Below, one piece after another: positions 1-11,090 of a stretch of 64,000 bases of DNA. The stretch lies in the NCBI RefSeq assembly GCF_040802235.1, contig NC_133169.1:41919034-41983033 (forward strand), given 5' to 3'. The notes beneath the pieces were generated by a model. The model made no database searches. It was not told where the DNA came from and was given only the letters and a program-made list of their open reading frames with translations. The DNA comes from Manis javanica. Lineage: Eukaryota; Chordata; Mammalia; Pholidota; Manidae. Numbering within the stretch: position 1 is the stretch's first letter; each line of letters begins with the position of its first letter. A program made the position numbers and the translations under genes.

Positions 1-1
1 T

Positions 2-1663
2 GCAGCCGTTTTTCCCCGCTTTTTCACCACCAACTCTAGTATGAACTTGCCCTACCTAGTTAAAGACACCCTAGTAGCTCCCCTGGGAGAAAACCGATCC
101 TTCGTAACTAATGGGTCATTATGCTTCACCACTCAGAATCTAGCTGGCTGTATCTCCCTGAAACGGAGGAAATACGGATGGTTCAGTGACATAATTCTAG
201 AGGCCAGTAGCCTCCCCGTTATGTCAGCTAAATTTGAAGGGCCTAATAAGGAAGGGAGCCCGTCCTATAAGAACATGACTATCCACCAGATGGTTCTCTG
301 GATCAATGGCACATTTGTACACTCTCCCAGGAACAATTCCACTGACAGGCCTCGTCAACCCAAATATGCCTCCCATTGTGTGGGCGACTATGAGGGAGAG
401 CTGTGGCCCTGGACTGACTGTCAGTCAACTGTAGTAACGTGGGCAACTGAGAGGCAGGAGTTTACCATCTCCCCAGATATGGAGGGACGGCCAGCCAATG
501 AGGCTTGGTGGCCAGTAAAGGTGCTCGAAGGCGAGTTTCGTCAGCAGCTGAGCATGAACCCCTTCCATAAATGGATGCTGTGTGGAGTCAATGGCTCGTG
601 TACCGACCTCTCCCCCTTTTCCACCCTCCAGGGTGGGGGAATCGGTGTAAAAAATATCACCTTTTGGTGCGAGAATAACCACATGTGCGCACACTGGAAC
701 ATGATCATGACCCATAACAACGAGAACTACACGTGTTCAGCAAAATCAGGTCCAGAGTCACCTAATTCCCTTTTTCCACCTTCTCCAGTATGCGTATACC
801 CCCCATTTCTGTTTATCTTATCCAATAGTAGCTTTGACTCCTGCTCCAATGAAACCTGCTTTCTGTCTCAGTGTTGGGATGCGCGTAACTTTACCAATGC
901 TTTGGTAGTCCGCATCCCCCGTTGGGTCCCTGTTCCCGTAGACGCCCCTAACACCATGACTCTGTTTCGAGAAAGGCGCGATTTCGGTGTTACAGCCGCC
1001 ATAGTGCTCCTGATCTCCGCGACCGCGGTCGCAGCCACCGCCGCTGGTATAGCTTTAGACACCTCCATCAAATCGGCTACAGAGCTCAATAACCTTGCAG
1101 CCTCAGTAGCTTCTGCCCTGGACCAACAGTCCACACTTGATGGCAAACTGAAAGGAGGAATAATGATCCTCAATCAACGCATAGATCTCGTGGAGGAACA
1201 AATGGAGGTGCTCTGGCAAATGGCCCAATTGGGATGTGAGCGGAAATATCGTGCCCTCTGCATCACTAGCATTCAATATAAAAATTTTACTCGGGCAGCT
1301 AATCTGTCACGAGACCTGTCCCAGTATCTTTCAGGAAACTGGTCCCAAGACTTCGATGGGACACTAGAAGAGCTGCGGCGAGAAATTATCCACATCAACT
1401 CCACCCGTCTAGATATCTCCGTAGCGGAAGGACTCTCTTCCTGGTTCCTCAGAGCTCTCTCCCATGTCAAGGAGTGGGCGGGCATGGCTGGGATGGGCGT
1501 GTTCCTGCTTGGAGGTCTCATGCTCTTACTCTGGTTGTTATGCAGACTCCGCAACCAACATAAGCAGGACAAGGTGATCCTTGCTCAAGCCCTAATGGCG
1601 ATAGACGTTGGCGCCTCTCCCCAAGTGTGGCTCAACATGCTTAAGAAGGAAGCTCGGCTTTAG
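2..1663 (+). CDS. Endogenous retroviral envelope glycoprotein, class II, 5'-truncated by window edge
   Basis: Retroviral Env: a surface subunit for receptor binding and a transmembrane subunit for membrane fusion. The frame is open from base 2; the first ATG at 41 is probably internal because no stop precedes it. Counting from that ATG (540 residues), the surface part carries many N-glycosylation sequons (for example NGT, NNS, NGS, NIT, NYT, NSS, NET, NFT). A basic furin-type site RERR lies at residues 310-313, followed by an Ala/Val/Thr-rich fusion peptide (about 314-340), a heptad-like helix, a C399-X7-C407 loop, a membrane span at about 482-504 and a cytoplasmic tail of about 35 residues ending in a stop at 1661-1663. 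There is no internal stop or frameshift in 1.66 kb. Capture as a host gene is possible but cannot be judged from one copy. Confidence 0.85.
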   Translation, partial: AAVFPRFFTTNSSMNLPYLVKDTLVAPLGENRSFVTNGSLCFTTQNLAGCISLKRRKYGWFSDIILEASSLPVMSAKFEGPNKEGSPSYKNMTIHQMVLWINGTFVHSPRNNSTDRPRQPKYASHCVGDYEGELWPWTDCQSTVVTWATERQEFTISPDMEGRPANEAWWPVKVLEGEFRQQLSMNPFHKWMLCGVNGSCTDLSPFSTLQGGGIGVKNITFWCENNHMCAHWNMIMTHNNENYTCSAKSGPESPNSLFPPSPVCVYPPFLFILSNSSFDSCSNETCFLSQCWDARNFTNALVVRIPRWVPVPVDAPNTMTLFRERRDFGVTAAIVLLISATAVAATAAGIALDTSIKSATELNNLAASVASALDQQSTLDGKLKGGIMILNQRIDLVEEQMEVLWQMAQLGCERKYRALCITSIQYKNFTRAANLSRDLSQYLSGNWSQDFDGTLEELRREIIHINSTRLDISVAEGLSSWFLRALSHVKEWAGMAGMGVFLLGGLMLLLWLLCRLRNQHKQDKVILAQALMAIDVGASPQVWLNMLKKEARL

Positions 1664-2009
1664 CTTGAGGTAGCTCTTGCACCCTGAGCCCATGTGGCAC
1701 TGCACCAGGCCCGAGTACCTCAATGCTTAATCACAGCTTTCTTTAAGAAGCTCATGGTGCAAGAGGGTTGAGAAAAAGGGTCCAAACCCTTTGTACCAAG
1801 CGGTCCCAACGCCAGCCAGAGGATGCGAGGCAAAGCACTGCAAGAGGTCTTGGACCCCTCTGAGAGGCATGCCTGACTGCATAGGGGTAGATGCCCAGAA
1901 CCCCTCTCCAAAAAGGGGGCATCAGGAAGTATGATGGAGGTCAGGCCTCTGTCTCCGCCTCTGCTGGCAAGTTCCGCCTTGAGCTTCTGTTAGACAAAAA
2001 AGGGGGAGA
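1664..2009 (+). other. Proviral region between env and 3' LTR, with polypurine tract
   Basis: This non-coding stretch separates the env stop from the LTR. Its last bases (about 1996-2009) are an A-run followed by G-run typical of the polypurine tract that primes plus-strand DNA synthesis, directly abutting the LTR TG. I see no reading frame here of recognisable origin. Confidence 0.6.
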
Positions 2010-2343
2010 TGTTGGCAGCCGCGCTCAGAAAATAGCGCCCAATGCAGGGCAGCCGGAAGGCCCCGAACTTCCTAATGACAAATCATCCCACACCACTAAA
2101 CTACATGCTAATTGCGCCTTGGCATAAGGACCAATGAGACCCACCAAATGGTTATGCTAATAAGGCATATGGAGCCACACCAACCAGGTCAGAGCATGAG
2201 AACTATATAAGCAAGCCTCTCCTTCCCCTCTGGGTCCTGCCCAACTCATTTGTTTCACAAAGAGCTGAAGAATAAAGCTTTCTGCAGAAGAATCCTGCTG
2301 TTGTTGCATGCTGTTCTTGCCGGCGAGGACAGGGCACGCGACA
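2010..2343 (+). repeat. 3' LTR of the class II provirus
   Basis: The LTR begins TGTTGGCAGCC and ends GCGACA, 334 bp. U3 carries a CCAAT box near 2131 and a TATA box (tatataa, 2204-2210). R carries AATAAA at 2271-2276, followed by a GT-rich stretch (TGCTGTTGTTGC) as expected downstream of a polyadenylation site. The start and end sequences resemble the IAP/IAPE type of class II LTRs. The next six bases (2344-2349) would be one copy of the target-site duplication, but the partner is outside the window. Confidence 0.75.
2204..2210 (+). promoter_or_regulatory. TATA box of the class II LTR
   Basis: tatataa lies 61 bp upstream of the AATAAA in a short R region, the usual spacing for a retroviral LTR promoter. 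Activity is not testable from sequence. Confidence 0.5.
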
Positions 2344-4190
2344 TTCCTTCATCTACTATTCACTACATGAATACAGTTCCAATGCTGACCATTATCTCCC
2401 ATGAATCTACTGTTGTTGTTTTAATGTTGAAAAGCTTCTACATCATCCTCTGTCCTGCTAATCATGTTCTCCACCTAGGAGTTATGTAGGATAGAAACAA
2501 TTTCCCTAGGAGGGAAATATCTGAGTTTTCAAATATACTGCCCAATTATGTGCAAGAATGCTTCAATTATTTTACAATCTCACTAGCTATGTAAACAAAA
2601 AGAGCATTTTATTTCATCACATTCTCAAAATCATCTGATATACCACTTGATTTTTTTTTAAACTTTCGTAAAGCTATTTTGTAAGAAATGGTTTCTCACT
2701 CTTACATTAATATCATTTCCTTTACTGATTCGGGTAGTCATCTCATGTATTTATTGGCCATTCAGATTTCAACTTCAATGAATTGCATTGAGTCATTAAT
2801 CTATCTCTTGTGAAAGTTAAAAGGTAAGAATATAATTTCAAAAATTTCATGCAGACCTTCCAGTTTTTACAGCACCAGATCTTTGGTTGGAGTCTCTTCC
2901 TACACTGTTTTCTACCTCCATCTAATACTATTTACCAAATTTCTGTGCTTGAAATTCTCTGAAATCAATAATTGAATTAATTTGCATTGTTTTATCATCT
3001 TTTACCTCTCTGTTTTGTTTTCTAAAATATACAATGTATTCTAAGCCTTTAAATAATATAGCTGTATTTTGTATTTTTATCAGTTTCCCATAAGATTCAT
3101 GCCCATATCCCTTTGCCCATGTTGATTTAATAACTGACTTAATTGCATATCATCCCTAACAAAGCAAGAGCTGAGATTCATGATACTAAGAGATTTTCCT
3201 CTTTACTACCTCTCACCTCATGTTAGCTTAAGTGGTGTTGTTTGGAGCTTTAGACACTAATATTTCTCCAAAAATTATTTTCAAATGCACTTAAATTTAT
3301 GATAGCACTCTAATGTCACCTTGAAAAGTTTATCATAAACATAAGTCTAAGTTAACATAATAAAATAGAGAAGGAAACTTTTGAAAATAATTCATTTATG
3401 TATCTTAAACCCACTATAATTTTACATACTGTTTAATAAGACATAGATGAATTTAAAGATATTAGCAAGGCTTGGAATAGTGTGTACCAAACAATGAAAT
3501 ATGGATGGAAGATGGAATTTGGACTTGGTGATAAATATATGGTTAGATGTATCTCCTAATTAACATTTACATCATTAACCAATAGAAGGAAGAAAAATAC
3601 ATAATATTAATTTTTATAAATGTAGGAAGGGATAGTAAAATACTTGTTCTAAACATTTTTGCATTTTACATTTCCTAACATGTTGTGTAAAATTAAAGGA
3701 ATGCAAGCATTTTAAAAGATTACCTCATTTACAAAATACACTTTTTTCCAAAGGGTCCTTTTTATTCATCCTTCACTCACCAGATGCCCATCCCTAAGTC
3801 TTTAACAATGTCCATAATTTTCTTGCTTCTTTTTTTGATGTTTGTGCCATCTCCTTTTCCTAAAGCATTTCCATTTTGTTCAGCTGCTGTTTTCTCACAC
3901 TATCATTTTCTCTGAACTTTATTTTTTTCTTTCATGTTTTGCATTAGGTACATTTTGTCTAAATTCTTGATGTGCACCAGTTGGCATTAATATTTGCCTT
4001 TCAGTCTTCTAGTTTTTGCATTAGATGGTACAATATCTCCTCATAACATTACATTTTAAATATTTAAGTATTTTGCTTAATATTTCATTTTTAAATATAT
4101 AACTTAATGATTTTCATAGTATGTTGTTTCCAAAGAGGATTAAAATCCGTTTTAAACTTCTCCCTTTAAAACTTGCCAGGGTTTATGATT
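2344..4190. other. AT-rich gene-free sequence
   Basis: No open frame, RNA gene or repeat family I recognise with confidence. Base composition is uniformly AT-rich with short homopolymer runs. Confidence 0.5.
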
Positions 4191-4199
4191 GAATCATTA

Positions 4200-4615
4200 A
4201 AGTATACTCTGATTCCCAAGATTTGGTGATAAAAGGTGATGTAGCTTCTGCTTCTGTCAGCAGTTCCTCGGAGGTTTTAGCAGTCATGTACACAGCCTGC
4301 ATCTTCTTGGGTCACCATGTTTTAAGAATTTCTGGGCCACAGGGAGAAACCAAGATTAGGTGCTTCAGTCAAGAGCTTCAGTTTAGAGCCAGGCTGACAG
4401 CCCACACCAATTGCCAAGTATCTGAGTGAAGGCACTTCTAGGTGACCCCAGCTCCTATCCATTGAATCCCTCCCACACTGAGCAGAGACTGACCCCATCC
4501 CCCTATGCCCCATCTGATTTCCTTAATGACAAAAAATGTCCACTGTATAATGTAAATGATCTTTTATTTGTTACACAGCAATATTAACCATCATAGACTG
4601 ATACAAGTAGGGTGA
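4200..4615 (+). repeat. MLT1/MaLR-like LTR fragment (old)
   Basis: The segment at about 4370-4450 (gccaggctgacagccc, then a gtgag-type motif) and the terminal part (tttgttacacagcaatatt...gatacaag, about 4567-4612) match the layout of mammalian MaLR MLT1 LTRs: a middle block with caccaa-ttgcca and a 3' end with the ttacacagcaata motif. It is diverged and gapped, so it is ancient. Confidence 0.5.
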
Positions 4616-4639
4616 TAAAAATAAACATATAAATACATG

Positions 4640-5390
4640 CACTGGTAGAAGTTTGAAGGACTTGGTGGTAACTGTTAAAGGAAGCCTGCAGGGCCTCAGA
4701 AGCATGTCAGTGGAGACTACAGGTGTTCAAAGAGACTGTCAATGAGGGCTTAAAGAAAGTGTTATTAAAGCTGAAGGAGGGGGGACATATCTTACATAAT
4801 GGCATACGATGTCAATACTTTGCTGCCCATGTAAAGGAAATATAGGAAATACATGTAATAATCGTGATGGTGCAACAATTCTTCCAGGCAAAATATTGCC
4901 ACTTGGTATATTCTTATTGTCTATTACAAAACAAGAAAAGAGAAGTGAGCTAAAGTATAAACTGTTCAATTTAAAGAGCCAAGTCTTGCTGGGTTAAGAA
5001 ACAAAATTGTCATTTCCAGCCTCTCCAGATGCAAGTGACTCTTAAAGTTACGAAAAGGCACCAGGTCAAATACCATATCCAGTGTGGAATGTAAGATGCC
5101 TAATTCAGACCACCTGAAACCTAAAAGAGATATCTCATAAGACACGTGGAACATAGGCAAAAGGCTTCTAAAATCTTAAGGCCATGACACAGATTCTGTG
5201 TGGTACACAGTGAGGCTCCCTACCCTGCGGGCTTTGTCACATGTAGACTCAAAGGTTTCTAGGTACCTAAAGGTAGGCTTGGAGAGATTGATGCATCTGG
5301 TTTTCTATAACGGGGTAAAAAAACTACACAATTTACAGAAAACCCACGAAGTTTCAAAAATGATTTTTCTAGCCAGCATGAACTAAAGGA
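4640..5390. other. Gene-free sequence, unassigned
   Basis: Moderately AT-rich. Short overlapping frames exist on both strands but none has a recognisable domain. Parts may belong to the adjoining old LTR elements. Confidence 0.35.
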
Positions 5391-6010
5391 GTGACAAGTA
5401 ATGGCCTTACCTTTCCCAAAGACATTTTTGCCCTTCGACCTCAGCTCTTAGAACATAAGCTGCAAGCCTTTGAGTGTCCTCCCAATACATGTCTTTGGTT
5501 TTCTGAGGTCTCTGGGTCACTTACGATAGTCTATGCCAACAGTGTGATTTGGGGTGGGAATTCTGGGACTATGCAATATCTAACCTCAGGAAGAGCTGGA
5601 GACAACTTGCAGTCACATATGCACTTGGTCTCAACGGTGCTGCTGATCCCATTAGCACTCCAGTCATCAAAGCTCAGAGAAGCTTTCATGGCTGTTGGTA
5701 CTCTGATCCTGTTAGCAGCACGTCGCTGCTGTGTGTGTGACTCTGCTAGGACAGCTGGAAGCTCCTGTCTCCTCTCTGCGGACCCTGCCCTATCCACGCT
5801 TGCCACGGCTGACAGTAGCCTGCATCCCTTTTGATGTTGTAAAATGTAACTATGGATTAGTGGTTTTCCTGAATTCTGTGAACATTTCCATCCATTGACT
5901 GAAACTGAGCATGGTTCTGGGGACTCTGAATCTTGTAGTTGGTGTCAGAAGGGAAGCTGGTCTTGAGGACTCCCTATAAGGAGTGGGCTTTATACAGTGA
6001 AAAGCTGCTT
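5391..6010 (+). repeat. Probable ERVL-class LTR/leader remnant
   Basis: The stretch from about 5740 (gctggaagctcctgtctcctc...agcctgcatccc) through 5860-5880 (gttttcctgaattctgtgaa) to the ggtgtcagaagggaagctggtcttg block near 5942-5965 resembles the 3' part of an ERVL/MLT2-type LTR and adjoining leader. It is diverged; the exact family cannot be fixed by eye. Confidence 0.35.
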
Positions 6011-6059
6011 TCGGACTACTAGACTGCTGCAGAAATCAGGCGAAGAAGTCTGTTCTGTT

Positions 6060-6420
6060 GCAAAATCAGCTTCCTTACTCAAAGGGAAGCAGCACTGCGG
6101 GGGGAACTCCTAGAGCCGAGAGTGAGACCATGAGCTCAGGTGTCCTGCCAATGGGTTTCAGCCCCGGGTAAGTTTGCTGTGGATTCAACGGGACCAAGGA
6201 AAATGACAGCAAACGTTGTGCGGGGTGCAAGGGTTTGTTTCCCCGGAGTGTTCTCCGGGCGGCGGTAGGCTGAGCACTGGCCCCCCGCCTCCGCCTGGAG
6301 CACTGCGCAGAACTCTCTATAGCGCAGTAATAGCTCATTGCCTGCAGGCGTGGAGGCCGTAGCCTAGCAATAGGCCACTTACCTCATCAGGTTGTTTAAG
6401 CTCAGAGAGGCTCCTGGGCA
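6060..6420. other. Isolated GC-rich, CpG-containing segment
   Basis: About 6080-6350 is far richer in G+C and CpG than its surroundings and contains a short inverted repeat around 6240-6260 (ccccggag / ctccgggcg). No exon, tRNA or known LTR is recognised. It could be an unrecognised LTR or a small CpG island. Confidence 0.35.
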
Positions 6421-7200
6421 TAGGAACCCGACTTCCCCACATGAGGAGAAGTATTTGCAGCCACCACACTGAGCCCAGACTGAGGCCCGTGTGCCTGACT
6501 AGACTTCAGAATCGCCATGACCAATGCCTAGTTTGTAGCATTTTTTTTTCACCATTTAGAGCAAGTGTGCTTTACTGGTGTGATCAGTGCCTCTCACCAT
6601 TGCATAGGGTGAGTGACAGGACAGGTAACTTTCTCTTTAGTTCACACGTTATCAGAGTTTTTAAAAAATGATATTCAGATCAGACAACAAGTAGCTTCAC
6701 CTGAGATGCATCATTTTTCCCCAGATCTTGTTTATAGAACGAGATGATAAGGACTGATGAGTCTGGTATCATACCAGATTGAATTTTGTGCTTCAAAATT
6801 TTGGGGGGCCAGGCCTTTGAAGGCAGCACGAACACATTTTGCTTTGGGGCAGGGTGCATTCACGGTGTGAACTGTGGCAGATTATTTTCTAAAAATCGCT
6901 GCCAGCTATATCTTCCATTCACAAATTTCCTAGAAACGTACTACTTCCCGTTCAAGAAGTAAAATACATATTCCGCGGTGCTTGCATGTGGCAGGTCTCT
7001 GTTACTGCCTCAAGCAACACAGTGTGAGCAGAAAAGATGCTCTATGGTGTGTGAGGCCTATTACCTGGGCATGTCCACTTTGTTCATTTAGTAATACTTT
7101 ATCTTAGACATTTCAACCACTCAATAAACAGTCTCGTTTTCTGAAGCTTTCATGATGAGAAGAATTAGTCACCTACAGTAACATTGTGGAAGAAAAGATA
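6420..7200. other. Gene-free sequence
   Basis: No gene or repeat recognised; mildly AT-rich with a few short open frames that have no domain signature. Confidence 0.35.
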
Positions 7201-7204
7201 TGGT

Positions 7205-7310
7205 TGATAGAGATAGAGATGATAGAGATAGAGATAGAGATAGAGAGATAGAAGTAGAGGTAGAGGTATAGGAAGAGGTAGAGATAGAGATAGAGACAGA
7301 GGTAGACATG
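7205..7310. repeat. (GAGATA)n / GATA-type microsatellite
   Basis: Imperfect tandem array of gatagagata and gtagag units, about 105 bp, clearly different in composition from its flanks. Confidence 0.9.
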
Positions 7311-7394
7311 AGAGACATGACGGAGATTCCCAGGCATCCTCTCACTGAGTCAGACCCCTGTGCTTCCAGTTCAGTCACTCTGGCTACACAAGCT

Positions 7395-7525
7395 CCTTTG
7401 AGCTAGGTCCTCTGTGCAAGCATTCCTGCATTCCTGACTCATAGAAAGTCTGAGATAATAAAATATTGTTTGAAGCCAACAAGTTTGAGGAAATTGTTGC
7501 ACAGCATTAAGCAACTGGAAAAGGA
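7395..7525 (+). repeat. MLT1/MaLR-like LTR tail (old)
   Basis: The order ctgactcatagaaa, tgagataataaa, ttgaagcc-aacaagttt, attgttgcacagca-ttaagcaact is the diverged 3' end typical of MaLR LTRs (R region with AATAAA, then the gcagcaata-type end). Only the terminal portion is recognisable. Confidence 0.5.
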
Positions 7526-7639
7526 GCATTTTCTCTTGGACATTTCATCCATGGATGATTCACATACAATTTTCTATTTTGCTTATTTTCTAATATTTAC
7601 CTTGATTTTATCAGCATCTATTGAATTAGTATTTATTTT

Positions 7640-8165
7640 TTATTGAAGTACAGTTGATATACAATATTATATTGGCTTCAAATATAAAACAGTGATTTGA
7701 CAGTTACACACATTATTAAATCCTTACCCCTACTAGTGTAGTTACTGTCTATTAACATAGGAAGATGTTACGGAAACACTGACTATATTCTCTACGCTGT
7801 ACTTTCATCCCCATGACTAATTCATATTGGGACTGAGATTTTCTGCCTCTTTATCCCCTTCACCTATTTTACCCACCCACCCCAACCCACCCCCACCATG
7901 GAAACTACCAGGCACTTTTCAGTGTCTCTTGAGTTCTGAGTCTACTGCTGATTTGCTCATTTTATTTATTTGTTTTTCTTTAGATTCCACATATAAGTGC
8001 AACCATATGGCATTTGTGTTTCTCTGCATGGCTATTTTCTAGTCCCATCCATGTTGTTGCAAATGGTAGGATTTGTTTTCTTTTTATGCCTAATATTTCA
8101 CTATGTATATGTAACACATCTTTATTCATTCATCTATTGATAGACACAAAACAAGTTTTAACAAA
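7640..8165 (-). repeat. L1 fragment (old mammalian L1MA-type), 3' UTR and ORF2 tail, antisense
   Basis: The plus strand reads tattgaagtacagttgatatacaatattat, then ...gattccacatataagtgcaaccatatggcattt, then cccatccatgttgttgcaaatgg, the reverse complement of an L1 3' UTR and ORF2 C-terminal region (the Met-Asp-Gly block). It is a 5'-truncated insertion in minus orientation. A 56-bp C-rich stretch at about 7855-7910 is the reverse complement of the L1 G-rich 3' UTR tract. Confidence 0.75.
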
Positions 8166-8539
8166 TTTAAGAAGACTGGAATCACATAAGGTATGTTTTT
8201 CAAAAATAATGCTGTGAAATTAGAAATCAGTGGTAGTAAGAAGATCAAAAGATACTCAAATCGTTGGCAATGAAACAACATACTCTTTTATAACCAACAG
8301 TGCAAAAAATAGAAATTAACTCTGAAATCAGAAAACATCCTGAGGTAAGTGGAAATGGATCACAGTAAACCCAAGCTCCTATGATGCAGTAACAGTGATT
8401 ATAGTGTGAGGGTTCAGAATATTTAAAGTGGTCAGAGTGTTCACAGTGGTCTCATGGTTGAGAGGCATTCAGAATCTGACATTTCCACTTTTCAGCCAGG
8501 GAGACGTACACTATCCCTGGGACTTACTGGCATTACTGT

Positions 8540-8690
8540 TCTCCTTTTGTTGCAAGCTTGGGGAGACAGCCCCTTCACCCACCCACCCCACCACCAACAG
8601 TAAATATGGCCATGTGACTTATTCAGCCAATAAAATGTGAGCAGAAATGACTGGTAGAGACAAAAACTCTTCGCACGGCTGAGAGCTGAC
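8540..8690 (+). repeat. Ancient interspersed repeat, 5' part
   Basis: The block around 8610-8660 (gccatgtgacttattcagccaataaaatgtgagcagaaatgac) is a widespread mammalian repeat pattern. The family is not assigned. Its likely continuation lies at 9190-9310, separated by about 500 bp of other sequence. Confidence 0.35.
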
Positions 8691-9189
8691 TATGGAATTC
8701 ATCTTCTCACATTTCCCAAACTCAAAATGATTTCATGTCATTTTGAAACAGAAGAAACTCCATCATAACTCTTCTTGTTTGTAGGTGTACATTGAATGAA
8801 TGCTTTATCATTTGTATGGTGATCCTTCTTGATGTAAAAATGTATGTTTGAATTTTTTTTCAAATATGTATTTTGCATTTTTACTGTTAACCCCTGTTTT
8901 CAAAATGTCCTTGGATTTCTTTGTAGTATTTTCTGTTTGTCTGCTTTTGAGTTCAAGAGTCCTTTTTCCACTGTGAATGCAGAAATCTTCTGGAAATGTA
9001 GGCAGAGGCTACCTTTGAATACATGTATGTTTTTAAAAGATCTCATAAAACTGATATTTTCAGGCCCACAGTCAAGAAGTCACTTAGCTTCTGATTGCAC
9101 AGTACTCCTACTTTTTCTACTTGCATTTTTCAGTAAAGACCTATGAATCATATTTCAGTGTGAGTCAGACCTTATTTCCAATCCTCAGT

Positions 9190-9310
9190 CAAGTGCATCC
9201 ATCACAGAGAACCCCCCTGCTAACCCACATTTGGCAGATATTGTGAGCTAGAAATAAAACTTGGTTGTATTATGCTGCTAAGACTTTGGGGTCACCAGTC
9301 ATGCAGTAAA
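9190..9310 (+). repeat. Ancient interspersed repeat, 3' part
   Basis: gtgagctagaaataaaacttggttgtattatgctgctaagactttggggtcacc is the typical end of the same kind of old repeat as at 8540-8690 (gagc-agaaataaa, then taagccactgagattttgggg-like). The two halves may have been split by a later insertion at about 8700-9180. Confidence 0.35.
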
Positions 9311-10160
9311 GCCTACAAAATGATGACTGATACTATGACAATAAGAACAAATCTTTCAGATAACATTGTCAGAAAGCAAATTAATGGTATTTTTAATCCC
9401 CAGTGGCTTTAATGTATGTGAAGAGAAGCATATGATAATAAGGGAGAAGATAAAATTTGTACATTCTTGAATAAATGTAGCAAATAATATTTGAAGCATC
9501 AGTAAATAAATGTACTCCAAGCCATATGAACATATTTTAACCAACATTTGTACTGATGACATGTATAATGCATCTGTTCTTTTTTTTCTATGTAAGAGAA
9601 GCTGTGTAAAATGTTTATCTTCTCAAAAGGATTCCATACTCCTGCCAAACCCATTTCTCTTTTCATAATACAGAGCACATTTCATTCATATTTTTATGGT
9701 ATTCAAAAGAATATATGTTTTTCATATTTATTTTTAAGTGAATAAGTGACTGGTATTTTTTATTTCTTCTTTATAGTAATATCAAACGTGACCTGTCAAA
9801 ATTAATTAACATTGTTTTAATTCCAGGTTTGTGAATATTTAAAGATTGTATAAATGTAGAACAGAAGTTTAACATGAAATATTTCTCAGGAAAACCTTTT
9901 GGCTCTTTAAGACTGACATTTTAGGGAGGCCCTTTAGCTCGTCAAAGCAGGAGCGGGATCTCTTACTTACACCTGATCTTTACTCAGTGGCATATTCAAA
10001 TAATCCACAACCTTCAAAAAGGAAAGATTTTGATCAATGATACAATTTAAGGATATTTATTCAATTTACATCAGCTATATCTACAGAATCCTAAGCAGTT
10101 ACCTTTCTTTACTGCTGAAAACATAAAGTTCTTTTGGTAATTTAGGTTACTCTCAATATT
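9311..10160. other. Gene-free AT-rich sequence flanking the OR14-like pseudogene
   Basis: No gene or well-defined repeat recognised. Confidence 0.35.
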
Positions 10161-10162
10161 TC

Positions 10163-11090
10163 CTATATGTTTACTGAATAAGACATTCTTTTCATGATTT
10201 TCTTGATGGCACATTTTATTTGTTCATTTCTGAGACTGTAGATAATAGGGTTGAAGAGTGGGGGTATTATGGAATAGAAAACAGAGAAGACCATGTTCTG
10301 GATGGTGGCAGAGATGGCTGATGGCCTCAGATACACATAAAAGCCTGAGCTGAGGAAGACAGACACCACGAAGATGTGGGGGACACAGGTGGAGAAGGCC
10401 TTTGTTCTGTCTGCTCCATTTGGAATCTTGAGCACAGTGGAAAATATGTGAACATAAGACTTGATGATGTAGATGAAGCAGCCACCACCGATCCCCAGAC
10501 CAGAAGCCACGACCATCATCTCATTGCTTGAGGTGTCCAAGCAGGAAAGCCTCAGCAGGGAGGGGATGTCACTGAAGAACTAGTGGACCATGTTGGACTG
10601 ACAGAAGGACAGCTGGAACATGTTACCTGTGTGCACACCTGCATAGGCGAGACAGCTGAGGATGGAGGCTAGGTTCATCTGGACACAGACCTGAGGGCTC
10701 ATGATCACAGGGTAGTGGAGGGGCTGGCAGACGGCCACTTAGTGGTCACGGGCCATGATGGTGAGGAGCAGAAGCTCCACATACACAAAGAAAACCACCA
10801 GGAAGACCTGAGCTACACATCCAGCCTTTGAAATGGTCCTGCTGCCAAGCAAGGCGTTGATGCATGAGTTAGGCACCGTTACAGATGTGTAGCATGCGTC
10901 CAGGATGGACAGATTTCTGAGGAAGAAGTACATGGGAGTGTGAAGGCTCCTGTCAAGGGTGGTGATAGTAACAATGAGAATGTTGCCCATTCACGTCACC
11001 AAATACATCAGAGAGAAGGAGATGGAGTGCAAAGCCCTTAGTTCCTATACATCAGAAAACCATGAGGAGAAATGCCAGCATTGTCATGGA
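10163..11090 (-). pseudogene. Olfactory receptor pseudogene, family 14-like (class II OR)
   Basis: Reading the minus strand, the seven-helix OR framework is present. It has LHTPMYFFLRNLS after TM2, a RDH-stop-VAVCQPLHYP block where DRYxAICQPLHY is expected (stop at about 10738-10740), and a second nonsense codon in NMVH-stop-FFSD near 10579-10581. It continues with the IFSTVLKIP...RTKAFSTCxPH TM6 block and the TM7 motif NPIIYSLRNEQIK, then a normal stop at 10163. Another stop lies in TM1 just before MGNILIV, and the N-terminus is shifted. The IFSTVLKIP and FSTCVPH variants favour family 14. At least three stops make it a pseudogene. OR14 genes lie in the human 1q44 cluster. Confidence 0.8.

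Larger units (their letters stand above)
1..2343 (+). mobile_element. 3' part of a class II (betaretrovirus/IAPE-like) endogenous provirus: env, 3' untranslated stretch, 3' LTR
   Basis: The window opens inside a provirus whose 5' half lies upstream. Visible parts are an open env frame, about 345 bp of non-coding sequence, a purine-rich tract at about 1996-2009 and a complete LTR with TG...CA ends. Class II is inferred from the Env transmembrane subunit, which has a simple CX7C disulfide loop and no CX6CC motif, and from the IAP-like LTR ends. The uninterrupted env and clean LTR suggest a fairly young insertion. The 5' LTR, needed to date it, is outside the window. Confidence 0.8.

Noticed and set aside
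5391-5834. 147-codon frame as a host gene
   Set aside because: Starts mid-repeat, lacks any domain and overlaps an LTR-like element.
7205-7310. Repeat array considered as CRISPR
   Set aside because: Simple microsatellite without spacers in mammalian DNA.
9930-10000. Possible tRNA-like box A (ctttagctcgtcaaagcagg) as a tRNA or SINE head
   Set aside because: No matching box B at the right spacing and no cloverleaf; no A-tail nearby.
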